NCBI RefSeq assembly: GCF_031755915.1
Contig: NC_083388.1
Location: forward strand, 18,192,001 to 18,256,000
Reading direction: 5' to 3'
DNA: 64,000 nucleotides
Origin: Ziziphus jujuba
Taxonomy: Eukaryota; Streptophyta; Magnoliopsida; Rosales; Rhamnaceae
The notes under the pieces are model-generated. The model was given only the letters and a program-made list of their open reading frames with translations. It was not told the origin of the DNA and did not search any database. Positions 10,795 to 23,079 of this stretch are shown piece after piece (within the stretch, counting starts at the first letter, position 1; the number at the start of each line of letters is the position of its first letter). A program made the position numbers and the translations under genes.

Positions 10795-13700
10795 TCATCG
10801 CTTGGAACTGCCGTGGATTGGGGAGATCCACGGCAGTTTGAGGCCTTCAAGGCCTAGTTCGGAAATACTCCCCGAATGGTTTATTCTTATGCGAAACAAA
10901 ATCCCACAAAGCAAAAATGGAAAGCATTCGACGAAGTTTAAATTTCAACAATATGTTTAGTGTGGAGGAGGAAAATAGCAAAGGTGGCTTAGCAATCTTT
11001 TGGAATCATAACTGGAATTGGACTGTAGTGCCAGTTTCAAGCTGGATTTTGGGAATCCTAGTGGAGTTAGAAGGTCAAGAAAGGTGGACGTGCTGGTTCC
11101 GTTATTGCCTGGCAGATAGATTAAGAAGAAAAGAATTCTGGGAAAACTTGACTACAAAAGTTAAAGCAGGGGCAAACTCATCGGTGTGCCTTGGTGACTT
11201 CAACGACGTGGTTAATCATGAGAAAAAACTCGGAGGGAAACCAGTCTCAAGTAAGTCCAATTATTTCCTGCAGAAATTCATGTTCAATATAGGAGCAATA
11301 GACCTAGGCTTCCACGACCAAACCTTTACCTAGTGCAACAAACATGGCGGAAAGAACAACATTAAAGAAAGGTTGGACAGAGCTCTTGTTAGCCTTGAAT
11401 GGAGAATGAGTTTTGAATGAGCAAGGGTGATCCATCTTTCTAGTGCTTTATCCGACCACATTCCTATAGAACTTAAACTTCATTTGGATCATACCCCGAA
11501 GAAAAAACTGTTTAGATTCTTAGAAATTTGGACAAGAGATCCTCAGTACAAAGAGGTGGTTCATGATGCATGGATAAAGGCAGATCATGAAAACTGAACG
11601 GCGTCGGTCAGATACAAAATTCACAGCACGGCTCTAGCCTTAAACGATTGGAATAAAAATGTCTTTTGTTTCTGCCAAGCTCGAATAAATGAGGTTGAGG
11701 AGAAAATTAAGTGGATTCAGAATCAACATCCCTCAGTGACTTCTCTACAGGAGCAACGGGAGCTACAAAAGGAGTTAAGTGAATGGAGGAAGAGGTTGGA
11801 ATTGTTTTGGAGACAGAAATCCTGCGAAATATGGCTTAAAGAGGGGGACAAAAATTCCAAATTCTTCCATGCATTGACAGTGGAAAACCAAAGAAGGAAC
11901 TTTATTTCTGCTATGAAAGACGACGAGGGGGTGTGGAAAGTTACAAGGGACGAAATTGGATCTTTATTCACGAAAGAGTTCACAAAGCTTTTCAAAGTAG
12001 AGGAAATTCAAAGAAGCGAACAATTGTCTGATTTTATCCACTGTAGTGTTTCTAGCGAAGAGAATGCGAGGTTAGAGGCAATTCCAACGGTGGAAGAAAT
12101 TTGGTCAGCAGTTAAAACTATGCACCCCATCAAAGCTCCTAGGCCCGATGGCATGCCAGCGTTATTCTTCCAAAAGTATTGGCATATAGTTGGCAATGAC
12201 ATGATGAACATGGTGCAAAACGTCTTTAGCTCGGGTTATTACCTAGAGACATAAATCGCTCTTTCATTGTTTTAATTCCTAAATTCAACGGGGCATCTAT
12301 TGTTAACCACTTTCGTCCAATAAGTTTGTGCAACACAGCCTATAAAATCATTTCAAAGATTATAGCTTATCGTATTAGGCCCCTCCTTAGAAAACTCATA
12401 TCTCCAAACCAACGACTTTCGTCCTTGGAAGATAGATCAGGGAAAATTCTATTTTGGCAAACAAAATCGTGCATTCAATGAGACACAAGAGAGGCTTGAA
12501 AGGAATAGTTGGAATCAAAGTTGACATGCAAAAAGCATACCATAGGGTCGATTGGGTGGTCCTCTCGAGCATCCTTACGCTTTTTGGCTTCTCAGATAAA
12601 TTTGTTAAGTTGATTTTAAACTGCATTTCTTCAGCGTCTGTGGAGTTGCTACTCAATGGAGGCATTTTCGGCCATATTCCTATGGAAAGGGGTCTAAGGC
12701 AGGGAGACCCTTTTTCCCCGTTCCTATTCATCATTTTTCCAGAACTTCTATCACGAATGCTCCTTAATTGGGAAGCTGAAGGGAAGCTGAATGGGGTCAA
12801 GATTGGAAGAAATGCTCCAGCAATCACCCACCTTATGTTTGCTGATGATATTCTCATTTTTTGCTGAGCGAGCGTGGGAGAAGTTAAAAACGTCATGAAG
12901 TGCCTACACCTTTATTGTAAATGGACTGGCCAATTTTTCAACTTTGACAAATTTGGATGTTTCTTCTCTAAAAATATTTGCCCAAAAAATAAAGTGCTGA
13001 TTCGCAAATGCTTAAGAATGAAGGAACTTGAGTAGACAACAAAATACTTGGGACTCCCTCTGATTTTGGGGAAAAATAAAAAAAAAGTGGCTTTTGAAGA
13101 GTTAAGAAGCAAGGTAGAAATGAGATTTAAAGGATGGAAGTTAAAACTATTATCTCAAACAGGAAGAGCCACATTGATTAAGCATGCAGCCTCTTCAATC
13201 CCAGTGTACGCGATGTCCGCCTTTCTTATGCCAAAAGGATGGTGCGAAAGCATAGAGAAAATTGCCAGGGCCTTTCTGTGGAGAAATGATATGCATGTCA
13301 TGAGAGGCTTTACTCCTATTTCGTGGAAAATTATATGTCAACCGAAAGCCTCAGGTGGGCTTGACTTTAAAAATTTGTGGAGTTTCAACAAAGCCCTTGT
13401 GGCAAAGTTAGGGTGGAGCCTGGCTACTGAAAGAAACAAGATGTGGGTCCAAGCTCTGAAGTCAAAATACTTTCCTTTCTCTACTTTTATGAAATGCATA
13501 AAGAAAAAGGACCGTTCTTGGCAATGGGGTGGCATCCTCAAAGTAAGAAGTTTTCTAGCAAAAGGTCTCTGCTATAGTGTTTGGGGAGGTCATTCTATAA
13601 ACCTATGGGAAGACCCTTGGATCCCCATAAATCCAAATTTTATACCGACTCCAAAGAACAACTCCCCCACTTTAATGGGTATGGTTAGTTCCTTAAGGGA

Positions 13701-14766
13701 AGGTAATGGGGATTGGAATTGGAATCACATAAACAACCTCTTTGACCAATAAACGGTGGAGAACATAAAAGGACTGTTCTGTTTAAAGCTGTTCCAAGAT
13801 GATAAATTAGTGTGGTTGGGGTCCAAGTTTGGTCGGTTCACTGTGAAGTCTGCCTATAAACTTGAGGAAGGAGGAAACATGCCCAAGGAAAAGTGGTGGA
13901 AGATCTAATGGGGAAGTAAAATTCTGGAGAGATCGAAATTCTTTCTGTGGCGTCTTGCCCACCATGGGCTCCCTATGTTTTCCAATTTAGAAGCCCGAGG
14001 TATTAAGGTTGACTCCAATCTTTATGTTCATGGGTGTCAGCACCGGGAAGATGAATTGCATGTTCTCTTCCATTATGAAGTGGCTAAACGAGTTTGGTTC
14101 GCATGCCCGTGGAATGTGCGATGGGAAAACATTGGATGCAATGACCTCGCTTCCTATCTAAAATGCCTAGTGGAGCCAAAAGGTTGTATTCAAGTTCACT
14201 ACGATGATAAGGAATTTTTTTTCAGTTTCAGTGTGTTAATTATGGAGTAACTATGGTGGGAACGTAACCAAACTCTTCACAACAAGGCCATCGTTAATCT
14301 AATATCTGTGGTGAACAGAGTAAACATCAGATACAAGGAAATATCTGAAGTTTCCACATTTGATAAGGAGACAACCTCTATGGATGGAATGTGCATCTTC
14401 TACACACTTGGCAGCAACTACCGACCAGCGTGATTAAAATTAGTATTGATGCAGCAATGACAAAAAGAGGCAGCTTCTTGGCTATGGTGGCGGGTAATGA
14501 AAAGGGGGAAGTTCAGCATATACAGGTCTTCCGATAAGAGATATCCATACCTGAAGTAGCAGAAGCTGAAGCTATATGGAAAACAATCCAAGTTGGCATG
14601 GCCCTTGGAGAAATATATTCATGGAAACTGATGCTTTATTAGTTAAACAAGCGATTACAAAGAAAGATACCTCTTGCTTACATTAGGCAGCAGATAGTAT
14701 TATTGAAAGCATTATATCTATCATCTCTTTGTTTGACCATATCTCTTTTGGATGGGCCTCAAGGAG
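10795..14766 (+). pseudogene. LINE ORF2 (endonuclease, reverse transcriptase, RNase H), broken
   Basis: In order: AP-endonuclease N-terminus WNCRGLG near 10800, endonuclease GDFND at 11193-11207, the RT opening (PIKAPRPDGMPALFFQKYW, 12127 on), RT core FADDIL at 12838, an RT C-terminal region (KYLGLPL, then FKGWKLKLLSQTGRATLIKH near 13120), a zinc-binding region about 13800-14110, and RNase H from about 14430 (DAAMTKRGSF). Stops and frameshifts occur, for example a TGA shortly after the GLGRSTAV region, in the stretch before 11736, near 12250, and after FADDIL. The RNase H frame continues beyond the copia insertion at 19783 (KLAHRVGKW). It cannot be functional. Confidence 0.8.
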
Positions 14767-14774
14767 GGAAAACA

Positions 14775-15121
14775 TGTCAATGGTTTTGAGCTCTGTAATA
14801 TTTCTGTATTATGCAAAAACGATGAACATTCTAGAGAGAAAAGAAGAGAAGCTAGAGAGAAAAAATTCTGTGTGTGAGCTCAGCTACTCTTTTTCATTGA
14901 ATATAATAGTATTTATCCAAAATGCTTACATCATCCAAAAAGTGATCATTACATTTCTGTTATAAAAAAAGATTCTCTCACTCACACTTTCATGCACGCA
15001 CACACTCTTTTACAAATCATAATGATACCTGGCATATGAGCCAGTATGGATTCCACCTTGCAGCCTCACTTATCCACGTCAGGAGCTTTTTCCACATCAG
15101 CACAGGGGTTATACTTCAACA
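14775..15121 (-). repeat. 3' LTR of the copia element
   Basis: 347 bp, matching 19421-19777 along its length with scattered substitutions and a shorter A run near 14966. Its 5'-TG and CA-3' ends are intact. Confidence 0.9.
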
Positions 15122-15308
15122 CTCCTCTGTAACCTCTGTGCTGAAACAACTCCTAGCTTCTCCCTCAAGTACTTAAACCGATCCTTTGGTAGAGACTTAG
15201 TAAATATGTCTGCAATTTGTTCCTTGAGACACAGTATGTCAAGTCTACAATCCCATCTTGCAAAGCTTCTTTAATGAAATGATACCTCCTGTCAATATGC
15301 TTGGTTTT

Positions 15309-18300
15309 CTAATGAAAAACTGGATTCTTGGTAATGGCAATTGCTGAGGTATTATTACAATGCAGAGGAGTGGCTTCAGCTTGCATTTCACTAAAATCTT
15401 CAAGTACAAGCCGAAGCCATATTGCTTGTGCAGTTGCCTCAGATGCACTGATGTGTTCTGCCTCAGCTGTAGAGAGTGCAGCACAGTTTTGCTTGACTGA
15501 AGCCCACGAAAACACCCCATTTCCAAAGCTGAAAGCATACCCTGATGTACTTCTCATGTCATCCACAAATCCACTCCAGTCACTGTCATAATATCCCACT
15601 AACACAGGCTGTTTTCCTTTGACATACTCCAAACCATAGTCTAAAGTCCCTTTAATATATCTTAGTACTTTTTTGTTGTACCAAAATGTTTGTTCGTAGG
15701 ACAATGCATAAATTTTGCTAACAAACTTGCTGCAAACATAATATCTGGTCTTGTAGCTGTAAGGTACAGAAGGCTCCCTACAATTTTTCAATACTGCTCT
15801 TCATCTGCTGTCCCACTACCGTCATCCTTGCTAAACTTGTCATTTGCAATGAAAGGTGTAAGAACTGGATTGCAAGTTGTAAGACCAAATTTTTTTAACA
15901 ATGGAGAAGCATACTTCTTTTGATGCACAAAAATACTTGGGGTTGTTTGTATTACTCCCATACCAAGAAAGTGATACAATAAACCCAAATCTGTCATCTC
16001 ATACTTCCTCATCATATCTTCCTTGAACCACTTGAGCATCTCTTTATCATTTCCTGTATACACGATGTCATCAACATAAATAGTCATAATCAGCAAGCCT
16101 GTTTCTCCCCTGGTCTTTGTACAAAGAGTTGCCTCACTTTGACTCTTTTGAAAACCACTCACACGGAAATATGCATCAATCTCATTGTACCAGGCTCGAG
16201 GAGCCTGTTTCAAATCATATAAAGCCTTGTGCAATTTATAGACCTTATCCTCATGCCCTTTAACCACAAATCCTTCTGGTTGTTCTACATAAACCTCCTC
16301 TTGTAGCACACCATTTAAAAATGCTGACTTAACATCAAATTGATATAATTTCCAGCTTTTGTGAGCTGCTAAAGCAATTAAGGTTCTAATGGTATCAAGC
16401 CTAGCAACCGGGGCAAAAGTCTCATTAAAGTCCACACCTGGTTTCTGTGCATACCCCTTAACAACTAGTCTAGCCTTATTCTTTTGAACTGAACCATCTA
16501 GATTGAGTTTAATCTTGTAAATCCATTTATCTTCTGGTCTTTTCACCAACTGCCAGGTTTTGTTTTTCTCAATCATATTCAATTCCTCTGTCATGGCCTG
16601 AATCCAAGACTGATTTGGAGCTGCCTCTTCATAATTTTCAGGTTCAAAAATGCAATTGTTACATTTTGCCAAGATATCAGTGAGACTTCTCCATTTTACT
16701 GGTGTATGATCAAAATTAGCCTGCACTCTATCAATTTTTGAGTGAATGGAACCCATACCTAAATTTCTTTGCATATTTGTCACAATGCTTCTACTGCTTG
16801 TAGCCTCTTCTGAACCAGAAACACCTCAGTTTGATTTTACTGGTATCTGCTGACTGTCTCCAGGCAATGAGTTCCTCCTTGAAGTCTCACAGCTATCAAT
16901 AGTTGCAGCAATCACATTTTCACTGTCATTGTTTGCATTTTCTTTCCAATCCAAGAACATTCTTCATTAAAAACAACATCTCCAGAGAAAAACAGCTTCT
17001 TAGTTATAGGATCAAATACTCTATAACCTTTCTCACAAGTTCCATATCCTACAAAGACTCCTTTTATGCTTTTAGGATCCAATTTCTACCTTGTTTTAGC
17101 TGGAACATGCACATAGCATAAGGAACCAAAAATTTTCAAGTGTGCAATGTGTGGTTTTCTTTCACTATAAGCTTTAAAAGGAGTTACTCCATCAAGAGCT
17201 TTGGTAAGGCATCTATTAAGCAAGTACACAGCTGTGTGCACTGCTTCTCCCCATAGGTAATATGGCATCTGTTTGTCATGCAACATAGCTTTGGCCATTT
17301 CGACAACTACTCCATTCTTCCTTTCAACCACTCCATTCTGTTGTAGGGTGTAGGCTACTGTCATTTGCCTTTGAATCCCCTTAAATTCACAAAAATTAAC
17401 AAACTCATTAGATAAGAACTCTCCTCCTCTATCACTTCTCACACACTTGATTTTAAAGCCACTTTGAAGCTCAACCATGGATTTAAATTTCTTAAAGCAA
17501 ATGAAAGCCTCGAATTTGTTTCTTAGAAAGTAAACCCAAACCATGCATGTACAATCATCCACAAGTAACATAAAATACCTGTTTCCAGCAAAAGTTTATG
17601 TCTGCATTGGGCCACACAAGTCAATGTGAACCAATTGCAGTGGCTGACTTGCTCTCCATGCTCTATTCTTTTGAAAAGTTTCTCGATGTTGCTTTCCAAA
17701 CTGACACCCTTCACAAAACTTCATAGTCTCTTCAAGTTTTGGTAATCCCAGAACCATATCTTTCCTCTTTAACTCCAGCAGTGCATTTAGATGTAAATGC
17801 CCCAACCTTTTATGCCAAGTTTCCACACTGAAATCAGTTTGAACCCTTAAAGCAAGCTGTTCACTCGAGGCCATAGTTAATGGATAACATCTGTTTGCTT
17901 TGGCTCTAACCTTCACAACTAGATTTTCAAACGTAGGTCCATCGTACACATGACACATTCCTCCACCAAACATCAAATAGTAGCCATGCTCATCCATTTG
18001 GCCAACACTCAACAGATTTTCTTTCAATCCAGGTAGATACATTATCTCTTTAATATGCTTTTTACCATTGTTAGTATCAATCACCAATGTGCCTTTTCCA
18101 GCTATGCTCTCTAGTGTACTGTCTGCCATTTGAACTCTTCCATACGAATTCCTTTTCACATCCACCAAGAGATCTATATTTCCAGTCATGTGGTTACTGC
18201 ATCCACTGTCTATATACCATTCACTGCCCTTCCTTATCTTATCAAGTTCACTAGCTGCATAAAACATGTTACCTGTCAACTCCATTTGGTTTGTGCAGTT

Positions 18301-19302
18301 TGCTTTCTGCACATTCTTCCCATTTGGACACTCTCTTGCCCAATGACTAAATCTGTCACAGCTGTAGCACTTAGGTTTTCCTTTGAATCTACACTCTCCA
18401 AAATGATATTTACCACATGTTCTATACTGTGGTTTTGAGTTTTCTGGGTTACCTCCAGTCTGCCATCTGTTTCCTCCGTGAACAGTATTCACAGAATGAG
18501 ATTGGTTGCCATTGAATCTGTGCTGCATTCTCTGCTTCGGTTCCCACTTCTTCTCTCTTGGAGTCCAAGTTTTCTGGAATTTAGCTGCATTGGAGTGTAT
18601 TGCTCCCTTGTTTTGTGGTTTAGATATTGTAGCAGGATTATTCACAGATAAGGTAGAGAAGACTTTCTCTGTGAAATCAGTGACTTGCAAGTCAAGTCTC
18701 TGTTCTTGGCTCTTAAGAATTGCAACCACTTCTTGAAACTCTACTGATTCCAGATCCTTAGTATTTTCTATTACCAAGCATATAGGCTCATAAGCTTTAG
18801 TTAAACTAATTAAAACCTTTTGAACCAACCTCTCATTAGATAAGCTCTCTCCGAAGGTTTTCATCTGATTTACCAAATCATTCAATCTAGTAAGAAAACT
18901 AGATAATGTTTCATCTTCTTTCATTTTAGTATACTCAAATTCCCTTCTTAGACTCTGTAGTTTCACAGATCTCACCTGTTCACCACCATGAAATTCCTTG
19001 TACAGCAGCTCCCAAGCTTCTTTCGAGGTTTCTGTACTTACTATCCTTGGAAAGATCTGATCTGAAACAGCACCTTGGATAATGCCCAAAGCCTTTGCAT
19101 CCTTCATGTAGAACTCCATCATCTGCTCATCATCTTCCACTGCCAAATTTCCCTCAGCTTCTGCAATTTTCCCCTTCAGCTTTTCATCAGGAATTGGAAT
19201 TCCTTTATCCATGAATCTCCAAAGCCTATAAGATTTGAAGATGGTCACCATTTTAATTCTCCAGAACTCATAATTCTCACCTGAGAATATTGAAGCTCTC
19301 AC
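15309..19302 (-). pseudogene. Copia gag-pol polyprotein, broken
   Basis: The order from 19302 downward is copia-type. It starts with gag (568-codon open stretch, opening with GENYEFWRIKM), a CX2CX4HX4C zinc knuckle (CYSCDRFSHWAREC) and aspartic protease WYIDSGCSNHMTG. Next come the pre-integrase region WHKRLGHLH, the integrase core (17571-17086) and reverse transcriptase (16783-15788) with YVDD at 16067-16078. RNase H (15791-15309, ending in the ALSTAEAEH region) closes it. Stops or shifts separate the blocks at about 17596, 17086-16783 and 15790. The proteins would form the virus-like particle and copy RNA into DNA, but this copy is not autonomous as it stands. Confidence 0.9.
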
Positions 19303-19407
19303 TTCAGATCCAGCATTGTTTTGCTGACCTTACAACACAAGAAACCAGTATTTCAATTTTTTTTTTTTACCTCACAGTGTTTATCCTAGTCTCAGATTCG
19401 ATCGAGA

Positions 19408-19420
19408 GGCTCTGATACCA
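19408..19420 (-). other. Copia primer-binding site
   Basis: Minus strand TGGTATCAGAGCC, the standard complement of the 3' end of initiator Met tRNA, directly abuts the 5' LTR. It fixes the orientation of the element. Confidence 0.9.
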
Positions 19421-19777
19421 TGTTAATGGTTTTAAGCTCTGTAATATTTCTGTATTATGCAGAAACGATGAACATTCTAGAGAGAAAAGAAGAGAAGCTA
19501 GAGAGGAAAATTTTGTGTGTGAGCTCAGCTGCTCTTTTTCATTCAATATAACAGTATTTATCCAAAATGCTTACATCATCCAAAAAGTGATCATTACATT
19601 TCTGTTATTAAAAAAAAAAAAAAAAAGATTCTCTCACTCACACTTTCATGCACGCACACACTCTTTTACAAATCATAATGACACCTCGCATATGAGCAAG
19701 CATGGATTCCACCTTGCAGCCTCACTTATCCACGTCAGGAGCTTTTTCCATGTCAGCACAGGGGTTATACTTCAACA
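19421..19777 (-). repeat. 5' LTR of the copia element
   Basis: 357 bp. Paired with 14775-15121; differs mainly by a longer poly-A tract (about 19610-19626) and scattered transitions. Confidence 0.9.
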
Positions 19778-20091
19778 AAACAAGCTAGCTCACAGAGTGG
19801 GAAAATGGCAGCCAACCAAAACTTTAGTGGCCCAATTGAATCCCATTGGCTACCTTTCCCTTGTATTAAGTGTGAGACTCGGGATAGTGAACCTTTGGAA
19901 ACTCCCTGAGTCCAGATCAATCTTTTGTTTCTTATTTTTGGTTTCAATGGAAACTCAGTTCAGCAAAAATATATAAAATAAAATAAACAACATTGAATGT
20001 TCCAAAAGAGAAAAAAAAAAATTATCATATTGAAGTTTTTTATTTTTATTTCATTTTTCAAGTATTATCAAATTGAAGTTACTAACCAAAG

Positions 20092-21002
20092 AACGAGGAC
20101 AAGAGGTGATTGAGTATATACCTGGAATATCAAGGACGCGAATAGTAGATATTCCAACAGTGTTCCATGGTAACGGTCGAAAAATCTTGGACAGAGCTCT
20201 GGAAGCTGCTAATGGAGTGTCAAAAGCGAAATACCTTCTCTTCAATTCTGCCTACGAGCTTGAATCTCTGGTCATTGACGCTTTGCGAGCCAAAATTTCT
20301 ATCCCTGTCTATCCCGTTGGACCAAGCATACCTTATTTCCTGCCCGAAAATGAAAATACTTCTTTAGCTGGTCATGATCGGCCTAAACCCAAGTATCTTC
20401 AGTGGCTAGATTCTCAACCCGAAAGATCTGTCCTCTACATCTCAATGGGTAGTTTTCTTTCGGCCTCAAATGCCCAATTGGATGAAATTGTTGGTGGTGT
20501 ACATAACAGTGGAGTAAGGTACTTTTGGGTGGCACGTGGGGATACCTCTCGGTTCGAAGATGGGTTTGGTGGTGATATTGGGTTGGTTGTGCCTTGGTGT
20601 GACCAATTGAAGGTATTGTGTCATCCTTCTGTTGGTGGATTTTGGACACATTGCGGGTGGAATTCTACTTTGGAAGCTATTTTTGCTGAGGTTCCAATGC
20701 TGACTTGTCCAATATTTTTTGATCAAATCCCAAACAGAAAGCGAATTGTTGAAGATTGGAAGATTGGATATGATGTTAAGAAAGAGAATGATGGTTTGGT
20801 GACTAGAGATGAGATTTCAGAGCTTGTGCAGAGAGTCATGGATCTAGAATGCAAGGAAGGGAAAAAGATGAGGAAAAGAGCAAAAGAGCTTCAAGAAGCT
20901 TGTCATGGAGCAATTGCTAAAGGTGGGTCATCAGATGAGAACCTTGATGCTTTCATTACGGTATTTTACAAGGGCATTGCCGTTAAAAAGCTAATCCCTT
21001 GA
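20092..21002 (+). CDS. UGT87-like gene A, exon 2
   Basis: Open from the predicted acceptor (caaag, ending 20091) to TGA at 21000-21002. Joined in phase with exon 1 it gives 464 codons. The PSPG sugar-donor box is at 20595-20726, with HCGWNS kept and the last residue Gln (UDP-glucose type), but the usual FAGVPML reads FAEVPML. Two defects stand out. Relative to gene C, 48 bp have been lost just before the acceptor, removing the pyrimidine-rich tract and leaving the likely branch site (ctaac) touching it. A one-base loss near 20959 also changes the last 15 or so residues. The intron is 11,212 bp. The exon looks coding, but correct splicing is doubtful. Confidence 0.65.
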
Positions 21003-21480
21003 TGCTATTTTTGTCCAGGTTTTCTTTTTCATTTTGGTTTCAACCTTCTAATTTGTCAAGGAAGTCCTGCAAAATAAATTTGGTTCTTATCAAACAATGT
21101 CATGGAATATTAGGAACACGCAAATAAAATTATATAGCTGTTAGGATACTTTGTTATAGTTTACTTTTTCTACACATGCGATGAGCCATAAAAGTAACAA
21201 ATAAGTGCAGGAAGAGTTTTGAAGGTAAATTGGATCCTGAAAAGGTCCCTTATTCCCCCTTTCTTTAAGTTGGTAAAATCTTGAACTACCCAAAAAAAAA
21301 TGAAGTTTAGCAGGGGATAAAAAAATGATGATAAAGTAAATATCAATACTGACATTCTAGGGTATTCTATAACCACCCTGATTTTTCTAGAGACGTGTGA
21401 GCAACAAGAAAACCTAGAAATTGATGGAAAAATCCGCTCCAAAAAATAATAAACCGCCTATCTAGAACCATCCAAGCCGG
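21003..21480. other. 3' flank of UGT gene A (duplicated block)
   Basis: Closely resembles 50310-50800 downstream of gene C (for example 'gtcaaggaagtcctgcaaaat', 'ataaaattatatagctgtta'). It probably contains the 3' UTR and polyadenylation region. No further gene was seen. Confidence 0.6.
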
Positions 21481-21960
21481 TAAAGTTAACCAACCTTCAC
21501 TTAGTATAAATTGGTGACAGTGCGAGACATTTGTGTGTGCGAGTGTTAGGTGTGCGCTGTCAAGTGAAAAGTGTTAGTAAGTGAGTGTGCGTTAGTGTAG
21601 TTGAAAGTGTCCAAGCGTGTGTGTATATAATTAAAAGTTCAGTGAGTAGTAGCTCACGTGTATGTGTATGTGTATGTGAGAGTGCATAAACTGATTCTCT
21701 GCATTCAATTAACAGAAATCAGTTTTTTTGTTTCGCTTTAGTCCATTGTCTCTAACATTTTGATATTAGATTTAACATTAGCCTTAGTAATTTAGTATTA
21801 GATCTAGGCGATACAAGTTCAGTTTTGGGGAAGTTTTTGTTTGTGGTCAGGCGGTAAGTCTTAATTTAAGTTGTGCTGCGGGTATTTCTTGGCAACTACA
21901 ATGGGAGATTATCAAATTGGTGAAGGCATTAAAAAGTTCAATTGAGATTGAAGATGAAAA
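21481..21960 (+). pseudogene. Copia LTR end, primer-binding region and gag start remnant (unit 1)
   Basis: 'cttagtataaattgg' (TATA-like), then an LTR-like R/U5 stretch, then 'acattttgatattagat', a decayed match to the initiator-Met-tRNA primer site (tggtatcagagc). An ATG follows at about 21900 (MGDYQIGEGIK), matching the gag start in unit 2 near 51785. It is truncated at about 21935. It is shared with unit 2, so the copia fragment predates the duplication. Confidence 0.5.
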
Positions 21961-21983
21961 TTAAGGTTAAGTTTATGAGCAGT

Positions 21984-22128
21984 TATTAAATTTTTTTATC
22001 AAAATTTTAATAATCAATTATGTAATAGTTTTTTAATAATATTAAATTGATATTGATTTTTATGAAAATATAAACTATTTAAAATATATCAAATTATAAA
22101 TATTAAAATTTTGATAAAAAATTTGATT
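21984..22128. mobile_element. AT-rich MITE with about 28-bp terminal inverted repeats
   Basis: The left end (21984-22012, attaaatttttttatcaaaa...) is the near-perfect reverse complement of the right end (22101-22128). The matching position in unit 2 (about 52705) lacks it. It is related to 9349-9484. The superfamily was not determined. Confidence 0.6.
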
Positions 22129-22489
22129 ATTCTAAATTCATCTTAAATTTATTTATCTAAATAATGATAAATAAATATGAATCTTTAGATTAAAAAAATA
22201 TAACAAAGAAATTGGACCATATTAATAACCTATACCATTCCCCTATTTCTATTTCCGCTATTATTTTTTTCAACACATTTCAAATTCATACATATTATAT
22301 GTTTGACTTATTATCTTTAGGCTTAAATAAAACAAATTATGATTGTTGTTGTCATCATCAAACAACAGTAAAGTAGACCCCTACAACTCGGTACGAAAGT
22401 AAAATAAAGCAATAGTCTAATATAGCATTTCATCAAACATAGGGCTTATTTTGATGCATAGATGTATCATAGTATAGATGGATACTATT
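22129..22489 (+). promoter_or_regulatory. Promoter-side sequence and first codons of UGT remnant D'
   Basis: Matches 52750-53375 upstream of gene D ('ctatttccgctattattttt', 'tatagcatttcatcaaaca') and reaches the start codon region (atggatactat, 22478-22488), where the Tat-type retrotransposon is inserted. No specific elements could be assigned. Confidence 0.5.
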
Positions 22490-23079
22490 TGTTGGAACAA
22501 TGTTGGAAAATTTCTAACAATTTGTCATCTCTTGTAACAGTTTAAAGAAATAAAAGAAAAAATATAGGTCAAATGAATCAAATTCTTGATTGTATTGATT
22601 ATTGGAAAATAAAAATAATTTTACAAGATTGGATTGCTTTAATAATAAAGGATTTTTAAAATAAAATTTCAACAAAACAAAAATAATTTTAGAAGATTCA
22701 ATTGCTTTAATAATAAAATATTTTTATAAAATTTCAACAAAAAATAACTAAGAACAATAGACTAATTGAAGTAAATTCTAAAAGAATAAACTAGATAATC
22801 TATGTTTTTGTAGTTGTTTGTGGATGTGTGTAGAGATTTTTTTAAAAGCAATGGAGCTTCAATTTATATATGTAGAGAATTTTGAGTTGGTCACACGCTT
22901 TCGATGTGGGATTTTTTAAAAAACCAACTTCAAAATTATAATTTATACATGTGCAAATTTTGTCTTTCTATCATCCCTAATTAATGTGAGACTAATACTA
23001 TTTAATTAATCTTCCAAAAAGTAATATTTCAATGAAATAAAAACATTAATTTGAAAATTTAATATTATGATCCAAACAT
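22490..23079 (-). repeat. 3' LTR of the Tat-type element
   Basis: Starts tgttggaacaatg and ends gatccaaaca. It aligns along its length to 44640-45199, with many substitutions and small indels, indicating an old insertion. A purine-rich tract (minus strand caaggcaagggagcaa) adjoins at 23080-23095. Confidence 0.85.

Larger units (their letters stand above)
14775..19777 (-). mobile_element. Ty1/copia LTR retrotransposon inserted in the LINE
   Basis: Left LTR 14775-15121 and right LTR 19421-19777 both start TGT(C/T)AATGG and end ACTTCAACA. The 5-bp target duplication AAACA (14770-14774, 19778-19782) is perfect. The coding is on the minus strand, so the right LTR is the 5' LTR. The primer-binding site complementary to initiator Met tRNA (TGGTATCAGAGCC on the minus strand) lies at 19408-19420, directly next to it. 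A purine-rich tract adjoins the left LTR. The LTRs differ by roughly 15 substitutions by eye plus a poly-A length change, so insertion is not very recent. Removing it rejoins the LINE RNase H frame. Confidence 0.93.
10240..19991 (+). mobile_element. L1-type LINE inserted in intron of gene A, split by a copia element
   Basis: The left part is 10240-14774 and the right part 19783-19991. Gene C intron sequence ends near 10240 ('gatattactcgt') and resumes at 19992 ('attgaatgttcc'), so all between is insertion. The element reads ORF1 remnant, AP endonuclease, reverse transcriptase, zinc-binding region and RNase H, then an A-rich 3' end (atataaaataaaataaac). It is 5'-truncated within ORF1. Its combined length without the copia is about 4.74 kb. 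No clear target duplication was found. Confidence 0.8.
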
